Below, one piece after another: positions 49,414-58,104 of a stretch of DNA of 64,000 bases; within the stretch, counting starts at the first letter, position 1; each line of letters opens with the position of its first letter. This DNA comes from JACCWP01 sp963785115 (lineage in GTDB: Bacteria; Actinomycetota; Actinomycetes; Propionibacteriales; Nocardioidaceae): NCBI GenBank assembly GCA_963785115.1, contig CAWATY010000023.1, forward strand, positions 1-64,000, read 5' to 3'. Below the pieces are notes generated by a model. That model did not search any database. It saw nothing but the letters and a program-made list of their open reading frames with translations, and was not told the DNA's origin. A program made the position numbers and the translations under genes.

Positions 49414-49977
49414 GTGGCCACCCCGAAGCCGTCGCTGCACGATCCCCGGGTGCTGCGCGCCCTCGCCCACCCGGCCCGCAGCCGGATCCTCGATGAGCTG
49501 AGCGCGTCCGGTCCGCTGCGTGCCGCCGACATCGCCCACGCGCTCGGCATGCCGGCCAACCAGGCGAGCTTCCACATGCGGCAGCTGGCCAAGTACGGAC
49601 TGGTCGAGGAGGACCCCGGCGCAGCCCGCGACAAGCGCGACCGGGTCTGGAAGCTGACCGCCGAGTCCGGCTACAACATCGACATCGACCAGATCGAGAA
49701 GGCGCCGGGAGGCACCGCGGCGTCTGCGGTGTTCCGGCGCAGCAAGGTGGCATGGGGGCACCTGGTCGTGGACCGCGCGTACGGCGGCAAGCGGGAGAAG
49801 GGCACGCGGCGCTCGGTGGCGGAGTACGCCATCCGGCTCACCAGGGACGAGGCCCTGCAGCTCAGCGCCGACCTGGAGGAGGTTGCCGAGCGCTGGGCGG
49901 AACGAACCCGCGGCCGCGACGACGCCCGCCGGACGTACCTGCTGTTCCAGGTCCTGCAGCCGTTCCCCGACGCGTGA
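49414..49977 (+). CDS. ArsR-type winged-helix regulator with extended C-terminal domain
   Basis: This encodes 187 residues: HDPRVLRALAHPARSRILDELSASGPLRAADIAHALGMPANQASFHMRQLAKYGLVEEDPGAARDKRDRVWKLTAESGYNID, then a ~90-residue helical domain that probably binds the inducer or dimerises. The GTG 49414 start follows TACGAT by 6 nt (leaderless); the ATG 13 codons earlier lies within the operator. It is the likely repressor of the MFS exporter. Confidence 0.88.
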   Translation: MATPKPSLHDPRVLRALAHPARSRILDELSASGPLRAADIAHALGMPANQASFHMRQLAKYGLVEEDPGAARDKRDRVWKLTAESGYNIDIDQIEKAPGGTAASAVFRRSKVAWGHLVVDRAYGGKREKGTRRSVAEYAIRLTRDEALQLSADLEEVAERWAERTRGRDDARRTYLLFQVLQPFPDA

Positions 49978-50109
49978 GACGAGATCAAGTGTCTTCTCGT
50001 AGCCCCGCGCTGGACGCGCTCCGAGAGGCGTCGAGGTCGCCGCACAGATAGGTTGACCGGCGCCCGGCCACGTAGGTCTTGGTGTGACTGACCCTGGAGG
50101 GTAAAGCGC

Positions 50110-51543
50110 ATGGCCGACAGCGACGTCACCACGACCGCCGAGCCAGACGCTGGTGGCCTCCGGCGATCCATCACCGGGAAGCAGTTGTTCTTCTACACCC
50201 TCGGCGACGTGCTCGGTTCGGGCATCTACGTCCTCATCGGACTCGTCGCCGCTGCGGTCGGCGGCGCGTTCTGGATCGCCTTCGCGGTCGGCGTCTCGAT
50301 CGCCGCCATCACCGGCACCGCCTATGCCGAGCTGGTCACCAAGTACCCGCAGGCTGCGGGCGCGGCGCTCTACGTCAACAAAGCGTTCGGCAACAAGGTG
50401 CTGACGTTCCTGGTCACCGTCTCCTTCCTCTCGGCCAGCTTCGCCGCCGCCGGCTCCTTGGCGAGTGGGTTCGCGCAGTACTTCGCCGAGCTCTGGCCGG
50501 GTCCGCCCGCACTCCTGGTCACCCTGGTGTTCATTCTGGGTCTGACGATCGTGAACTTCATCGGCATCACCGAGTCGGTGGTGATCAACATGCTGATGGC
50601 GTTCGTCGAGGTCGCCGGCCTGGTGATCGTGATGATCATCGGCATCTGGTACATCGCTGAGGGTAACGCCGACTTCGGGACGCTCGTGGAGTTCAACGTC
50701 AAGGGCAGCCCCGCGCTGGCGATCCTCGCCGGCGTCGCCCTGTCGTTCTTCGCGATGACGGGTTTCGAGAACACCGCGAACGTCGCGGAGGAGACCATCG
50801 ATCCGCACCGCGCGTTCCCGCGCTCGCTGATCGGCGGCATGGTCGTGGCAGGCGTCATCTACGTCCTGGTCTCGATGGCAGCCGCGCTGACCGTACCGAC
50901 CCGCACGCTGGCCGAGTCCCCGGCCGCCCTCCTCGAGGTGGTCAGGCAGGGGATCATCCCGGTCTCGAGCGACTTCATGATCAACCTGTTCGCGGTGATC
51001 GCCATGATCGCGATCACCAACACCACGCTGGTCGCCGTCGTCACTCAGCCGCGCATCCTGTACGGCATGGCCAATGAGGACGTGGTGCCTGGAGTCTTCG
51101 CCAAGATCCACCCCGAACGGCGCAGCCCCTGGGTGGGCCTGCTCTTCAGCGCCGTCGTCGTGGCAGGGCTGCTGGTGATCGGCACACTCCTCACCGAGGC
51201 CGGCGCAGGTCTGGATCTCGTGAACCGACTGGCTCTCGTCACCGTGCTGTTCCTGGTGGTGATCTACTGCCTGGTCATCATCTCGGCACTCAAGCTGCGT
51301 GGTCAGGACGAGGACGAGAAGACCTTCCGGGCGAACACCCCGCTGCTGTTCCTCGGGCTCGTCGGCAACGCGGCCATCCTGGGGTGGTCGGTCTACGACG
51401 ACCCGACCGGGCTCCTCTGGTGCGCCGGGCTGATCGCCGTCGGCGTGGTGCTGTTCCTCGTCGAGTACTTCTTCGGGAAGCGCTCCCGGCCGCCCGGAGT
51501 CGAGCGCGGCGAGCCCAGGCCCGAGTCGGGCGGGGGAATCTGA
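50110..51543 (+). CDS. APC-superfamily amino acid permease
   Basis: This encodes 477 residues with 12-13 helices: LRRSITGKQLFFYTLGDVLGSGIYVLIGLVAAAVGG (helix 1 with the GSGIY substrate motif), YAELVTKYPQAAGAALYVNKAFG and FFAMTGFENTANVAEETIDPHRAFPRSLIGG (helix 6 region of LAT/APC transporters). It imports amino acids or polyamines; the substrate is unknown. GGAGGG precedes ATG 50110. The next gene, a universal stress protein, overlaps the stop (TGATG). Confidence 0.92.
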   Translation: MADSDVTTTAEPDAGGLRRSITGKQLFFYTLGDVLGSGIYVLIGLVAAAVGGAFWIAFAVGVSIAAITGTAYAELVTKYPQAAGAALYVNKAFGNKVLTFLVTVSFLSASFAAAGSLASGFAQYFAELWPGPPALLVTLVFILGLTIVNFIGITESVVINMLMAFVEVAGLVIVMIIGIWYIAEGNADFGTLVEFNVKGSPALAILAGVALSFFAMTGFENTANVAEETIDPHRAFPRSLIGGMVVAGVIYVLVSMAAALTVPTRTLAESPAALLEVVRQGIIPVSSDFMINLFAVIAMIAITNTTLVAVVTQPRILYGMANEDVVPGVFAKIHPERRSPWVGLLFSAVVVAGLLVIGTLLTEAGAGLDLVNRLALVTVLFLVVIYCLVIISALKLRGQDEDEKTFRANTPLLFLGLVGNAAILGWSVYDDPTGLLWCAGLIAVGVVLFLVEYFFGKRSRPPGVERGEPRPESGGGI

Positions 51544-52010
51544 TGCACGTCGTCGTCGCCACGGACGGAAGCCAGCAGTCGCTGCGCGCCGCCCAGCACC
51601 TCAAGTCCTTCGCCGATCCCGCGAAGGTCAGCGACATCTCCGTGATAGCGGTGGTCCGGCCGCTCGCGTCGGTGGCCTTCGCCGACGAGCTGTCACCTGC
51701 CGAAAGCCGCCAGAGCGATCTCCAAGAGGGCGGCTTCAGCAAGGCCGCCGAGTCGGCGGTCGCGACAGTGGCGGCGGAGTTCGAGGGCTGGGGTCCGACG
51801 GTGCACCATCTGCTCCGGTCCGGGTCGCCGGCCAACGAGATCATCAAGGCAGCCCGAGAGCTGGATGCGGGGCTGATCGTGGTCGCCAGCGGCGCGCGCG
51901 GGATCAGCGACACCGTCCTGGTCGGTAGCACCGCCCAGCGGGTTCAGCACTACGCGCCTTGCCCCGTGCTCGTCGTACGGCCGGCGCCCCGGAGTCGCGG
52001 GAAGCAGTGA
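51543..52010 (+). CDS. universal stress protein (UspA family)
   Basis: This encodes 155 residues: MHVVVATDGSQQSLRAAQHLKSFAD, LDAGLIVVASGARGISDTVLVGSTAQRVQHYAPCPVLVVRP. The ATP-binding G-2X-G-9X-G(S/T) motif is present with a loop two residues shorter (GARG...GST) than usual, so nucleotide binding may differ. It is coupled to the APC permease and is likely a regulatory partner, as often seen for transporter/Usp operons. Confidence 0.9.
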   Translation: MHVVVATDGSQQSLRAAQHLKSFADPAKVSDISVIAVVRPLASVAFADELSPAESRQSDLQEGGFSKAAESAVATVAAEFEGWGPTVHHLLRSGSPANEIIKAARELDAGLIVVASGARGISDTVLVGSTAQRVQHYAPCPVLVVRPAPRSRGKQ

Positions 52011-52095
52011 CCGCGGTCGGCAGATGACCAGGATGGGTCATTGACGATGTGAGTGACGGGCCACGATGGTGACCGGGGCACGTCGAGGAGGATTC

Positions 52096-53430
52096 ATGTC
52101 GTCCAGCCACAGGTGCCGCGTCTTGATCGCTGCCGCGGCGACGGCCGCCGCCGCGGGAGCGGGCCTGGTGGCGGTGCCGGCGCAGGCAGCGGCACCCAGC
52201 ACACACCTCGTGTCCCGGGGCGCCTCCGATCAGCTCGGCAACGACAGCAGTGGCCTCGCTGCGGTGTCCGACACTGGGCGCTACGTGGCGTTCGAGTCGT
52301 TTGCGGACAACCTGGTGCCGGGTGACGGCAACGAATCTCCGGACATCTTCCTTCGTGACCGGGTGACGGGAACGACCACGTTGGTGTCCGCCACGCCAGC
52401 CGGCGACGTCGGGAACGGCCAGAGCATCGATCCCGCCATCTCGGCCACCGGCCGCTGGGTCACGTTCACCTCCGCCGCAACTGACCTGGTCAGCGGGGAC
52501 AGCAGCGGAATCTTCGACATCATGCGCTGGAACAGGATCACCGGCAACGTCATCCGGGTGTCGGTGAGCAGCGCAGGCGACGAGGGGAACGCTGGCAGCT
52601 TCGGCGCCACGATCTCGCGCGACGGCAGCATCATCGCCTTCAACTCACAGGCCTCGAACCTGGTGGCCGGAGATACGAACGGGAAGCCGGACGTGTTCGT
52701 CCGTAACCTCTACACCGGGCGGACCAGCCGGATATCGGTCTCCTCCAACGAGCACCAGGGCAACGGGGACAGTGGGGGCATCTCGGTTCCGGTCGTGTCC
52801 GCGGACGGCAGGATCGTCGCGTACTCGTCCAACGCCTCGAACCTGGTGCCGGGCGACACCAACCACTCGATCGACGTCTTCGTGCGAAACCGGTACACGA
52901 ACACGACCAGCCGGGTCTCCAAGGCCGACGACGGCAGCCAGGCTGACATGTCCAGCGGACTCGACCGGCTCAGCATCTCGGCGGACGGGCGCTTCGTGGT
53001 GTTCACCTCGGGGGCCGCTCTGGTCCCGAGCGACACCTCGTCGACCGACGTCTACGTGCGCGACCGGACCGCGCAGAGCACGGTGCGGGTGTCGGCAGCG
53101 CCGGGCGGGGCTGAGCCAAACGGCGGGGCGGGGAGTGCGTCCATCTCCGCGGACGGTTCGGTGGTGGCGTTCTCGTCGATTGCGACCAACCTGGTGCCAG
53201 GCACGGACGCCAACGGCTTCGCGTCGGACGTCTATCTGCGCAACATCGTCGACCAGACCACGATCCGGGTCTCGGTCAGCTCCACCGGCGTGCAGGGCAA
53301 CGGTGGCAACCTCCTGCCCGCCCTCTCGGGTGACGGTCAGCACGTCGGCTTCGTGGCCGACTCGACCAACTTGATTCCTGCCGACACCAACGGCGCGACC
53401 GACATCTTCGTGCGGGATCTGGCCCGCTAG
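52096..53430 (+). CDS. secreted TolB-like beta-propeller protein
   Basis: This encodes 444 residues. A signal peptide (RVLIAAAATAAAAGAGLVAVPAQA) is followed by seven or so repeats of ~52 residues, each with a ISADGRFVVFTS core, a NLVPGDTNGxxDVFVRD loop and a TxRVSVSSxGxQGNG tail. The DTNGxxD loops look able to bind calcium. It probably forms a secreted propeller for binding; no catalytic residues are evident. GAGGAGG precedes ATG 52096. It overlaps the convergent SnoaL-like gene by 4 bp. Confidence 0.88.
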   Translation: MSSSHRCRVLIAAAATAAAAGAGLVAVPAQAAAPSTHLVSRGASDQLGNDSSGLAAVSDTGRYVAFESFADNLVPGDGNESPDIFLRDRVTGTTTLVSATPAGDVGNGQSIDPAISATGRWVTFTSAATDLVSGDSSGIFDIMRWNRITGNVIRVSVSSAGDEGNAGSFGATISRDGSIIAFNSQASNLVAGDTNGKPDVFVRNLYTGRTSRISVSSNEHQGNGDSGGISVPVVSADGRIVAYSSNASNLVPGDTNHSIDVFVRNRYTNTTSRVSKADDGSQADMSSGLDRLSISADGRFVVFTSGAALVPSDTSSTDVYVRDRTAQSTVRVSAAPGGAEPNGGAGSASISADGSVVAFSSIATNLVPGTDANGFASDVYLRNIVDQTTIRVSVSSTGVQGNGGNLLPALSGDGQHVGFVADSTNLIPADTNGATDIFVRDLAR

Positions 53431-53801
53431 GCGTCGACGATCTTCCAGTACGAGTCCTTGCGGCGGATGCGACCGTCCTCGGCGAGGTCCAGCAGATCGC
53501 AGCCCCGTACACGCACCTTTGTTCCTTCGGTGGTGGTGCCCGTCAGCAGCCACTTCACCGTGGCATGGTCGCCACACGCCCAGACCTCATCGTCGCCGTA
53601 GTGCACGTCCGGAATGCCACGGAACCTCTCGGCGAGCCCCTCGCGGACGGCGGCCTGTCCCTCGTACCGGGTGCCCCAGGGATCACTGCCCCTGGGTGTC
53701 TCGAGGACGCAGTCGTCGGTGAAGTGGCTCATGATCAGGTCGAGATCGTGGGCGTTGAAGCCAGCCAGGACTTCGTTGAGCCGGTCGACGCTTGCGCTCA
53801 T
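53427..53801 (-). CDS. SnoaL-like / NTF2-fold protein
   Basis: This encodes 124 residues: DRLNEVLAGFNAHDLDLIMSHFTDDCVLETPRGSDPWGTRYEGQAAVREGLAERFRGIPDVHYGDDEVWACGDHATVKWLLTGTTTEGTKVRVRGCDLLDLAEDGRIRRKDSYWKI. This is a typical SnoaL_2 small ligand-binding or isomerase-like domain. The substrate is unknown. Confidence 0.87.
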   Translation of the reverse strand: MSASVDRLNEVLAGFNAHDLDLIMSHFTDDCVLETPRGSDPWGTRYEGQAAVREGLAERFRGIPDVHYGDDEVWACGDHATVKWLLTGTTTEGTKVRVRGCDLLDLAEDGRIRRKDSYWKIVDA

Positions 53802-53903
53802 GGCTAGTGATGGTGGCAGGCAACGACGTGCGGGTCCAGATCGTTCCGTCCGGCGCGAGCAGCCATTGGCCCAAGGACCGCTCCTATGCTCGCGGGTACA
53901 AAC

Positions 53904-54362
53904 TCAACGACCGCAGCGGTCCACACGCTCCCAGGGCCAGTCGCTGGCCAGCCAGCGCGCGACCGCGTCGGCCAGTGGTACGTCGAGGCTCGATCGGTCG
54001 GCCCGAACCCACGACTGCACCGTGACGTCCCAGTCCTCGGAGGTCGAGGGGTACAGGTAGACGCAGCCGATGACGTCGTTGTCCCCTGGGTCGAGGACGG
54101 TGAAGGTGAAACCGGCGCGCCGCGTGAAGTCGTCGGCGTGGCCGCGAAGGTCGGACAGGTTCTCCTCGAGAGTCATGCCGTCGGGTGGCGGCCAGTTGCC
54201 GTCGGCGTAGCCGGGAGTGGAGCGGATGTGCTCGATGCTGGACGTCCAGGCGGCGTGGTCGGCCTCGTTGTGCTGTGGTCCTAGAGGCTCGAGGCGGAAC
54301 TGATCGGTGACGAGTGAGGTCGGCGGGTCAAAGCCGGGTGGAACGAACTCGTCCGAGGTCAT
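53904..54362 (-). CDS. GNAT-like N-acetyltransferase
   Basis: This encodes 152 residues: FRLEPLGPQHNEADHAAWTSSIEHIRSTPGY, GFTFTVLDPGDNDVIGCVYLYPSTSEDWDVTVQSWVRADRSSLDVPLADAVARWLASDWPW. It is of the GNAT fold, but the acetyl-CoA loop is not well conserved (VRADRSSLDVPLADAV), so an atypical member. ATG 54362 lies 7 nt after TACGGT on the minus strand (leaderless). Confidence 0.72.
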   Translation of the reverse strand: MTSDEFVPPGFDPPTSLVTDQFRLEPLGPQHNEADHAAWTSSIEHIRSTPGYADGNWPPPDGMTLEENLSDLRGHADDFTRRAGFTFTVLDPGDNDVIGCVYLYPSTSEDWDVTVQSWVRADRSSLDVPLADAVARWLASDWPWERVDRCGR

Positions 54363-54440
54363 GGCCGGGACCGTACTGGCTTGCCACACACACCTGCACC
54401 CGAGTTCTTCTCGCCGGCTTCGGCCGCGCCCAGGCGTTGC

Positions 54441-55397
54441 TCAGTCGTCCGCCAGGCCGTTGCGCAGCTTGGTGACGACCGGCCGCGGTGCGGTGTCGAC
54501 GGCAAGCCTGAACACGTCAGGACGGTGGTAGTGGCCGACCGGGTCGAACATGCGGCGTTGCGAAGCCACCTTGGCGAGGTCCAGCTCGGCGACGAGGATG
54601 CTCTCCGCGTGTCGAACCGGTCCGGCGAGGACGGCTCCGTTCGGGCCGACGATCACCGTGTTGCCTTGCTCCACCCACTCGGGGTCGTCCGGATCGATCG
54701 GCCACAGTCTGTCCCGGTCGGGGAAGTCCGCCGGGATCTGGTCGACGCGAACGCACGGATTCACACCGATCACGTAGCAGCGGCCTTCCCTGGCTATGTG
54801 TTGCATGGTCGCGACCCAGCCGTCACCCGTCGCCAGCGTGGGCGCCACCCACACATCGACACCCTGCGAGTACAGGTAGAACCGAGCCAGCGGCATGTAG
54901 TTTTCCCAGCAGATCAGTCCCCCGATGCGCCCGAAGGGCGTCGGGAAGGTGTCGAGCGTCGAGCCGTCACCCATCCCCCACACCGTGCGCTCCGAGCCTG
55001 TCGGCATCAGCTTGCGGTGCTTACCGAGGAGGTTGCCTTGGGGATCGAAGTACAACAACGTGTTGTAGATCGTGCTCCCCGTCGGTTCCCGCTCCTCGAC
55101 CCCGATCACCAGATAGACGCCCGCTGCCCGAGCCGCTGCCCCGAGCCGATCGGTGGTTTCGCTGGGGACGACAACGGCCTGCTCGGCGAGCATCGCGAAC
55201 CACTGCTCGTCACCGTCCCAGATCGGCGTCGTGTCGATCCAGATCGGCGTACCAGGGACAAAGACCTCGGGAAAAACGACCAGGTCGGCTGCCTGCACCG
55301 AGGGGTCGGTCATCAACGCCTCGACCTTGGCCAGCGTCGCCTCGCGATCCATCAGCACATAGGCCGCCTGTACGGCTGCGACGGTGAAAGCTGCCAT
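54441..55397 (-). CDS. nitrilase-family carbon-nitrogen hydrolase
   Basis: This encodes 318 residues with the full catalytic triad: Glu44 in FPEVF, Lys129 in GKHRKLMPT and Cys163 in GGLICWENYMPL, followed by HIAREGRCYVIGVNP. The CWENYMPL pattern is that of true nitrilases, which turn a nitrile into a carboxylic acid and ammonia; cyanide dihydratase and amidase remain alternatives. GGAGGACCC precedes ATG 55397; the longer upstream frame is non-coding. Confidence 0.9.
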   Translation of the reverse strand: MAAFTVAAVQAAYVLMDREATLAKVEALMTDPSVQAADLVVFPEVFVPGTPIWIDTTPIWDGDEQWFAMLAEQAVVVPSETTDRLGAAARAAGVYLVIGVEEREPTGSTIYNTLLYFDPQGNLLGKHRKLMPTGSERTVWGMGDGSTLDTFPTPFGRIGGLICWENYMPLARFYLYSQGVDVWVAPTLATGDGWVATMQHIAREGRCYVIGVNPCVRVDQIPADFPDRDRLWPIDPDDPEWVEQGNTVIVGPNGAVLAGPVRHAESILVAELDLAKVASQRRMFDPVGHYHRPDVFRLAVDTAPRPVVTKLRNGLADD

Positions 55398-55530
55398 GTC
55401 GGGTCCTCCACGCTCTGACGAGACGCCCGCGCCCACGCACGTCCCGCTACGCAACGACGACGACGACTGCTCATCGCCAGATTGGATGCTTCGCCAAGGT
55501 CCGTACGCGGCGAGAGAATAGCCTGTCCCG

Positions 55531-56016
55531 GTGTCCGATCTCGACTACACGATCGTGCAAGGCAACGACCCGCATGCGGTCGAGCGGCTGCTGACAGCCC
55601 TCCCCGACTGGTTCGGCATCGAGGAGGCTGTGCGCGAGTACGTCGAAGACTCGAGGACCAAGCCCACGTACCTGGCCTTCGACAGCGACACCACTGAGGT
55701 GATCGGCGCGTTGCTGATCACGCGCCACTTCCCAGAGTCTGCAGAGATGCACCTGCTTGCCGTCGATCCGAGGCACCACCGGCGTGGCGTCGGCTCGGCC
55801 CTCGCCCGACGGTTCGAGGACGACATGCGGGCTGACGGGGCACGCCTGCTGGAGGTGAAGACCCTCGGTCTCTCCAGCCCTGACGAGAGCTACGCGAAGA
55901 CGCTCGCGTTCTATCGGGCCATCGGCTACCTGCCGCTCGAGGAGTTCCAGGTCGGCAGCATCTGGCCAGAGGACCCGTCCCTGGTCCTTGTGAAGTCCCT
56001 CAATGCTGTCACGTGA
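55531..56016 (+). CDS. GNAT-family N-acetyltransferase
   Basis: This encodes 161 residues with AEMHLLAVDPRHHRRGVGSALARRFEDDMRADGARLLEVKTLG (acetyl-CoA loop RRGVGSAL) and AFYRAIGYLPLEEF. The substrate is unknown. TAGCCT (55519-55524) ends 6 nt before GTG 55531, so translation is probably leaderless. It is followed after 12 nt by the methyltransferase, likely the same transcript. Confidence 0.88.
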   Translation: MSDLDYTIVQGNDPHAVERLLTALPDWFGIEEAVREYVEDSRTKPTYLAFDSDTTEVIGALLITRHFPESAEMHLLAVDPRHHRRGVGSALARRFEDDMRADGARLLEVKTLGLSSPDESYAKTLAFYRAIGYLPLEEFQVGSIWPEDPSLVLVKSLNAVT

Positions 56017-56028
56017 GACGCTGGCGCG

Positions 56029-56673
56029 GTGGTTCCCGACGCTGTCCCTATTGGTGATTGGTTGCACCAAGGCACGAGCGATGTTCGGGAGGTCGCCGAC
56101 CGGTACGACGAGTGGGCGCAGAACTACGACGACGACCTGACCTCGTGGTCCTATCGCGCTCCCACCGTGGTGGCCGAAACCGTCATTGCCCGGCACCCCG
56201 GGGCGGGCTCGGCGCTCGACGTCGGGTGCGGCACCGGGTTGGTCGGCCGAGCCCTTCGCGCGCAGGGATTCGCGGGGCAGATCCTCGGACTCGACATCTC
56301 GCACGCGTCTCTTGAGATTGCCCGCCAGTGCGGAGCGTATGACTCGCTCGAGCACGCAGACCTCCAGCAGCGGCTCGCCTTCGGGGATGACAGCGTCGAC
56401 GCAGTCATCTGCGTGGGGGTGATGACCTACCTCCCGGAAGTTGAGGCGGTGTGGCGAGAGTTCGCGAGGGTTGCCCGGCCGGGAGGTCTCGTTGTCGCGA
56501 CACAGCGCGAGGACCTTTGGCACTCCCGCAGGTGCCCAGCGGTGGTCGCCCAGCTACAGAACGAGAGAGTGTGGACGCCTCTACAGATCGCGGGCCCGGC
56601 CACCTACCTGCCGGAAGGTTACGGGGGGACGCCCGAGGTCGCCTGCTACTACCTGACCGCGCTCGTCAGCTGA
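56029..56673 (+). CDS. class I SAM-dependent methyltransferase
   Basis: This encodes 214 residues: VREVADRYDEWAQNYDDDLTSWSYRAPTVVAETVIARHPGAGSALDVGCGTGLVGRALRAQGFAGQILGLDISHASLEIARQCG, with motif I LDVGCGTG and motif II LGLDIS, then FARVARPGGLVVATQREDLW. It resembles Williams-Beuren/ubiquinone-type methyltransferases; the substrate is unknown. GTG 56029 is the first start in the frame. The 3' end overlaps the DinB gene by 8 bp. Confidence 0.85.
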   Translation: MVPDAVPIGDWLHQGTSDVREVADRYDEWAQNYDDDLTSWSYRAPTVVAETVIARHPGAGSALDVGCGTGLVGRALRAQGFAGQILGLDISHASLEIARQCGAYDSLEHADLQQRLAFGDDSVDAVICVGVMTYLPEVEAVWREFARVARPGGLVVATQREDLWHSRRCPAVVAQLQNERVWTPLQIAGPATYLPEGYGGTPEVACYYLTALVS

Positions 56674-57388
56674 CCGCTTGGCCTGACAGCTTGTCGAGGT
56701 CGCGCACGCAGAAACCGTGGTGGGCCCACTCCTCGTTGAGGACGGTGCCAAGGCACTGCCGCACGAGTCGCCCCCTGGCGTACGGGGGCCATCCGTCGCC
56801 GGAGGGCACCGGCGCGGTGCGCGCAAGCTGCTCGGGCGTCACCTCGGCCAGCCACGCTGCGAGCTCCGACGCCTGCCGGTCGCGCACGACCAGCACCTCG
56901 TCCAGGCTCGGCCGGCTGGACGGATCGAGTCCCTGCTCTTCCTGGTCGGGCACAAACGGCGAGGCCAGACCCATGGGGGTGAACGGGTCGCTCAGCCCTA
57001 GCACGCAACGTCGGAACCACGAGTCGTGGACGAAGACGAGGTGACGCAGGGTCTCCACCATCGACCACTCACCGTCGACGCCGCGATGCTCACTGCCCTC
57101 GGGCATGGACCGGACCCGCTCAGTCGTCGCAGCCCAGTCGGCCCGCAACTGCCGCCAGGCCTCCCGCAGGTCGGAGGGCTCGTCGGAGCGGATGAGCAGC
57201 CGCACCGGGTACCGGCGGTCGAGCTCGGCCTCGACGTACGGCATGACCTGGACCCCGTTGACCACCAGGTTGGTCACCAAGCCGTCGATCTCGGCGTCCT
57301 GCATGACCACACCGACCAGCCGGGCCCTGCTCAGGTCGCACTCGCGGAACTCCGCGCCGGTGAGATCTTCGTCGTCGAACCGTCGCAT
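56666..57388 (-). CDS. DinB-family protein with a pentapeptide-like N-terminus
   Basis: This encodes 240 residues. The first ~50 residues form a short pentapeptide-repeat-like turn (LTGAEFRECDLSRARLVGVVMQDAEIDG). Then a DinB four-helix bundle with the metal His positions in EWSMVETLRHLVFVHDSWFRR and VLNEEWAHHGFC. It may use mycothiol or act as a metal-dependent transferase by family. ATG 57388 is chosen because TAGCCT (57395-57400, minus strand) lies exactly 6 nt upstream; the GTG two codons earlier would be inside this spacing. Confidence 0.87.
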   Translation of the reverse strand: MRRFDDEDLTGAEFRECDLSRARLVGVVMQDAEIDGLVTNLVVNGVQVMPYVEAELDRRYPVRLLIRSDEPSDLREAWRQLRADWAATTERVRSMPEGSEHRGVDGEWSMVETLRHLVFVHDSWFRRCVLGLSDPFTPMGLASPFVPDQEEQGLDPSSRPSLDEVLVVRDRQASELAAWLAEVTPEQLARTAPVPSGDGWPPYARGRLVRQCLGTVLNEEWAHHGFCVRDLDKLSGQAVS

Positions 57389-57444
57389 GCGCACAGGCTA
57401 ATGAGCGCTGGAGACAGGCGGAGGCGTGCATCCGGCCGTGGTCT

Positions 57445-57521
57445 CAGTCGCCCAGCTCCGCCCGCCACCGGGTGACGTACTCCTCCAGCTCAGTCCGGTC
57501 GCCCTCGTCAAGCTCCGGCCC
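57445..57521 (-). pseudogene. 3' remnant of an MttB-type methyltransferase gene
   Basis: The minus strand here reads ELDEGDRTELEEYVTRWRAELGD and a TGA, matching the last 23 codons of the intact methyltransferase at 58932 (ALDDGIRAELEEYVTRRRAELGD) at both protein and DNA level. Nothing upstream of it matches, so it is a truncated duplicate left after a rearrangement. It abuts the stop of the VOC gene. Confidence 0.82.
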
Positions 57522-57524
57522 GGG

Positions 57525-57971
57525 TCAGCTCTTCTTCAGCTCTTCCGCGAGCATGACGATGATGCCGCTGGGGCCGCGGACGTAGGTGAGCTTGTACACG
57601 TCCTCATATGTCGCCACGCCGCGCAGCGGGTGGCAGCCGTGCCTCGCGGCGATGTCGAGGGCCTCGTCGATGTCATCGACCGAGAAGGCCACGCGGTGCA
57701 TGCCGATCTCGTTGGGGAGGGTTGGCTCCGTCTCGATCGCGTCGGGATGGATGTACTCGAAGAGCTCGAGACGACCGTTGCCGTCTGGCGTCTGGAGCAT
57801 GGCGATGTTGGCGTGATTGCCGTCGAGGCCGACGGCTGTGTCGGTCCACTCTCCACTGACCGTGTCACGGCCGAGGACGGTAAGCCCCAGGTCGGTGAAG
57901 AACGCGATGGTCGCTTCGAGGTCGCGTACGGCGATTCCGATGTTCTCGAGTTTGATCGGCACGCGTTGCAC
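57525..57971 (-). CDS. VOC-family protein (methylmalonyl-CoA epimerase-like)
   Basis: This encodes 148 residues: IKLENIGIAVRDLEATIAFFTDLGLTVLGRD, LELFEYIHPDA, MHRVAFSVDDIDEALDIAARHGCHP and VRGPSGIIVMLAEELKKS. Metal ligands include His and Glu of the two halves (NANIAML, LELFEY, GIIVMLAE). The fold is glyoxalase/epimerase; the substrate is unknown. Start GTG 57971. Confidence 0.83.
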   Translation of the reverse strand: MQRVPIKLENIGIAVRDLEATIAFFTDLGLTVLGRDTVSGEWTDTAVGLDGNHANIAMLQTPDGNGRLELFEYIHPDAIETEPTLPNEIGMHRVAFSVDDIDEALDIAARHGCHPLRGVATYEDVYKLTYVRGPSGIIVMLAEELKKS

Positions 57972-58104
57972 GATATCGAGTCAAGCGCGATTCGTTCGAG
58001 TCAGATGCGAGTCGGTTGGGGTGCCAGGCCGTCGGCGAGGAGCGACGCGAGTTCGTCCTTGTCGTGCCGACGAGGCCGGTTGGTGCGGCCAGGCGGGTGA
58101 CGAG

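Noticed and set aside
47932..51111. Minus-strand open frame of about 1059 codons
   Set aside because: It is out of frame with the MFS gene and antisense to the APC permease, with His/Arg/Asp-rich low-complexity translation, so it is a shadow.
53877..53897. Promoter-like block TCCTATGCTCGCGGG resembling the one before 46167
   Set aside because: The hexamer is followed by TAC rather than ATG and there is no plus-strand gene; a chance match or relic.
57972..58104. Possible small minus-strand gene end (RHDKDELASLLADGLAP)
   Set aside because: The frame is short, has no start or ribosome-binding site and no recognised similarity; possibly another relic of the rearrangement.
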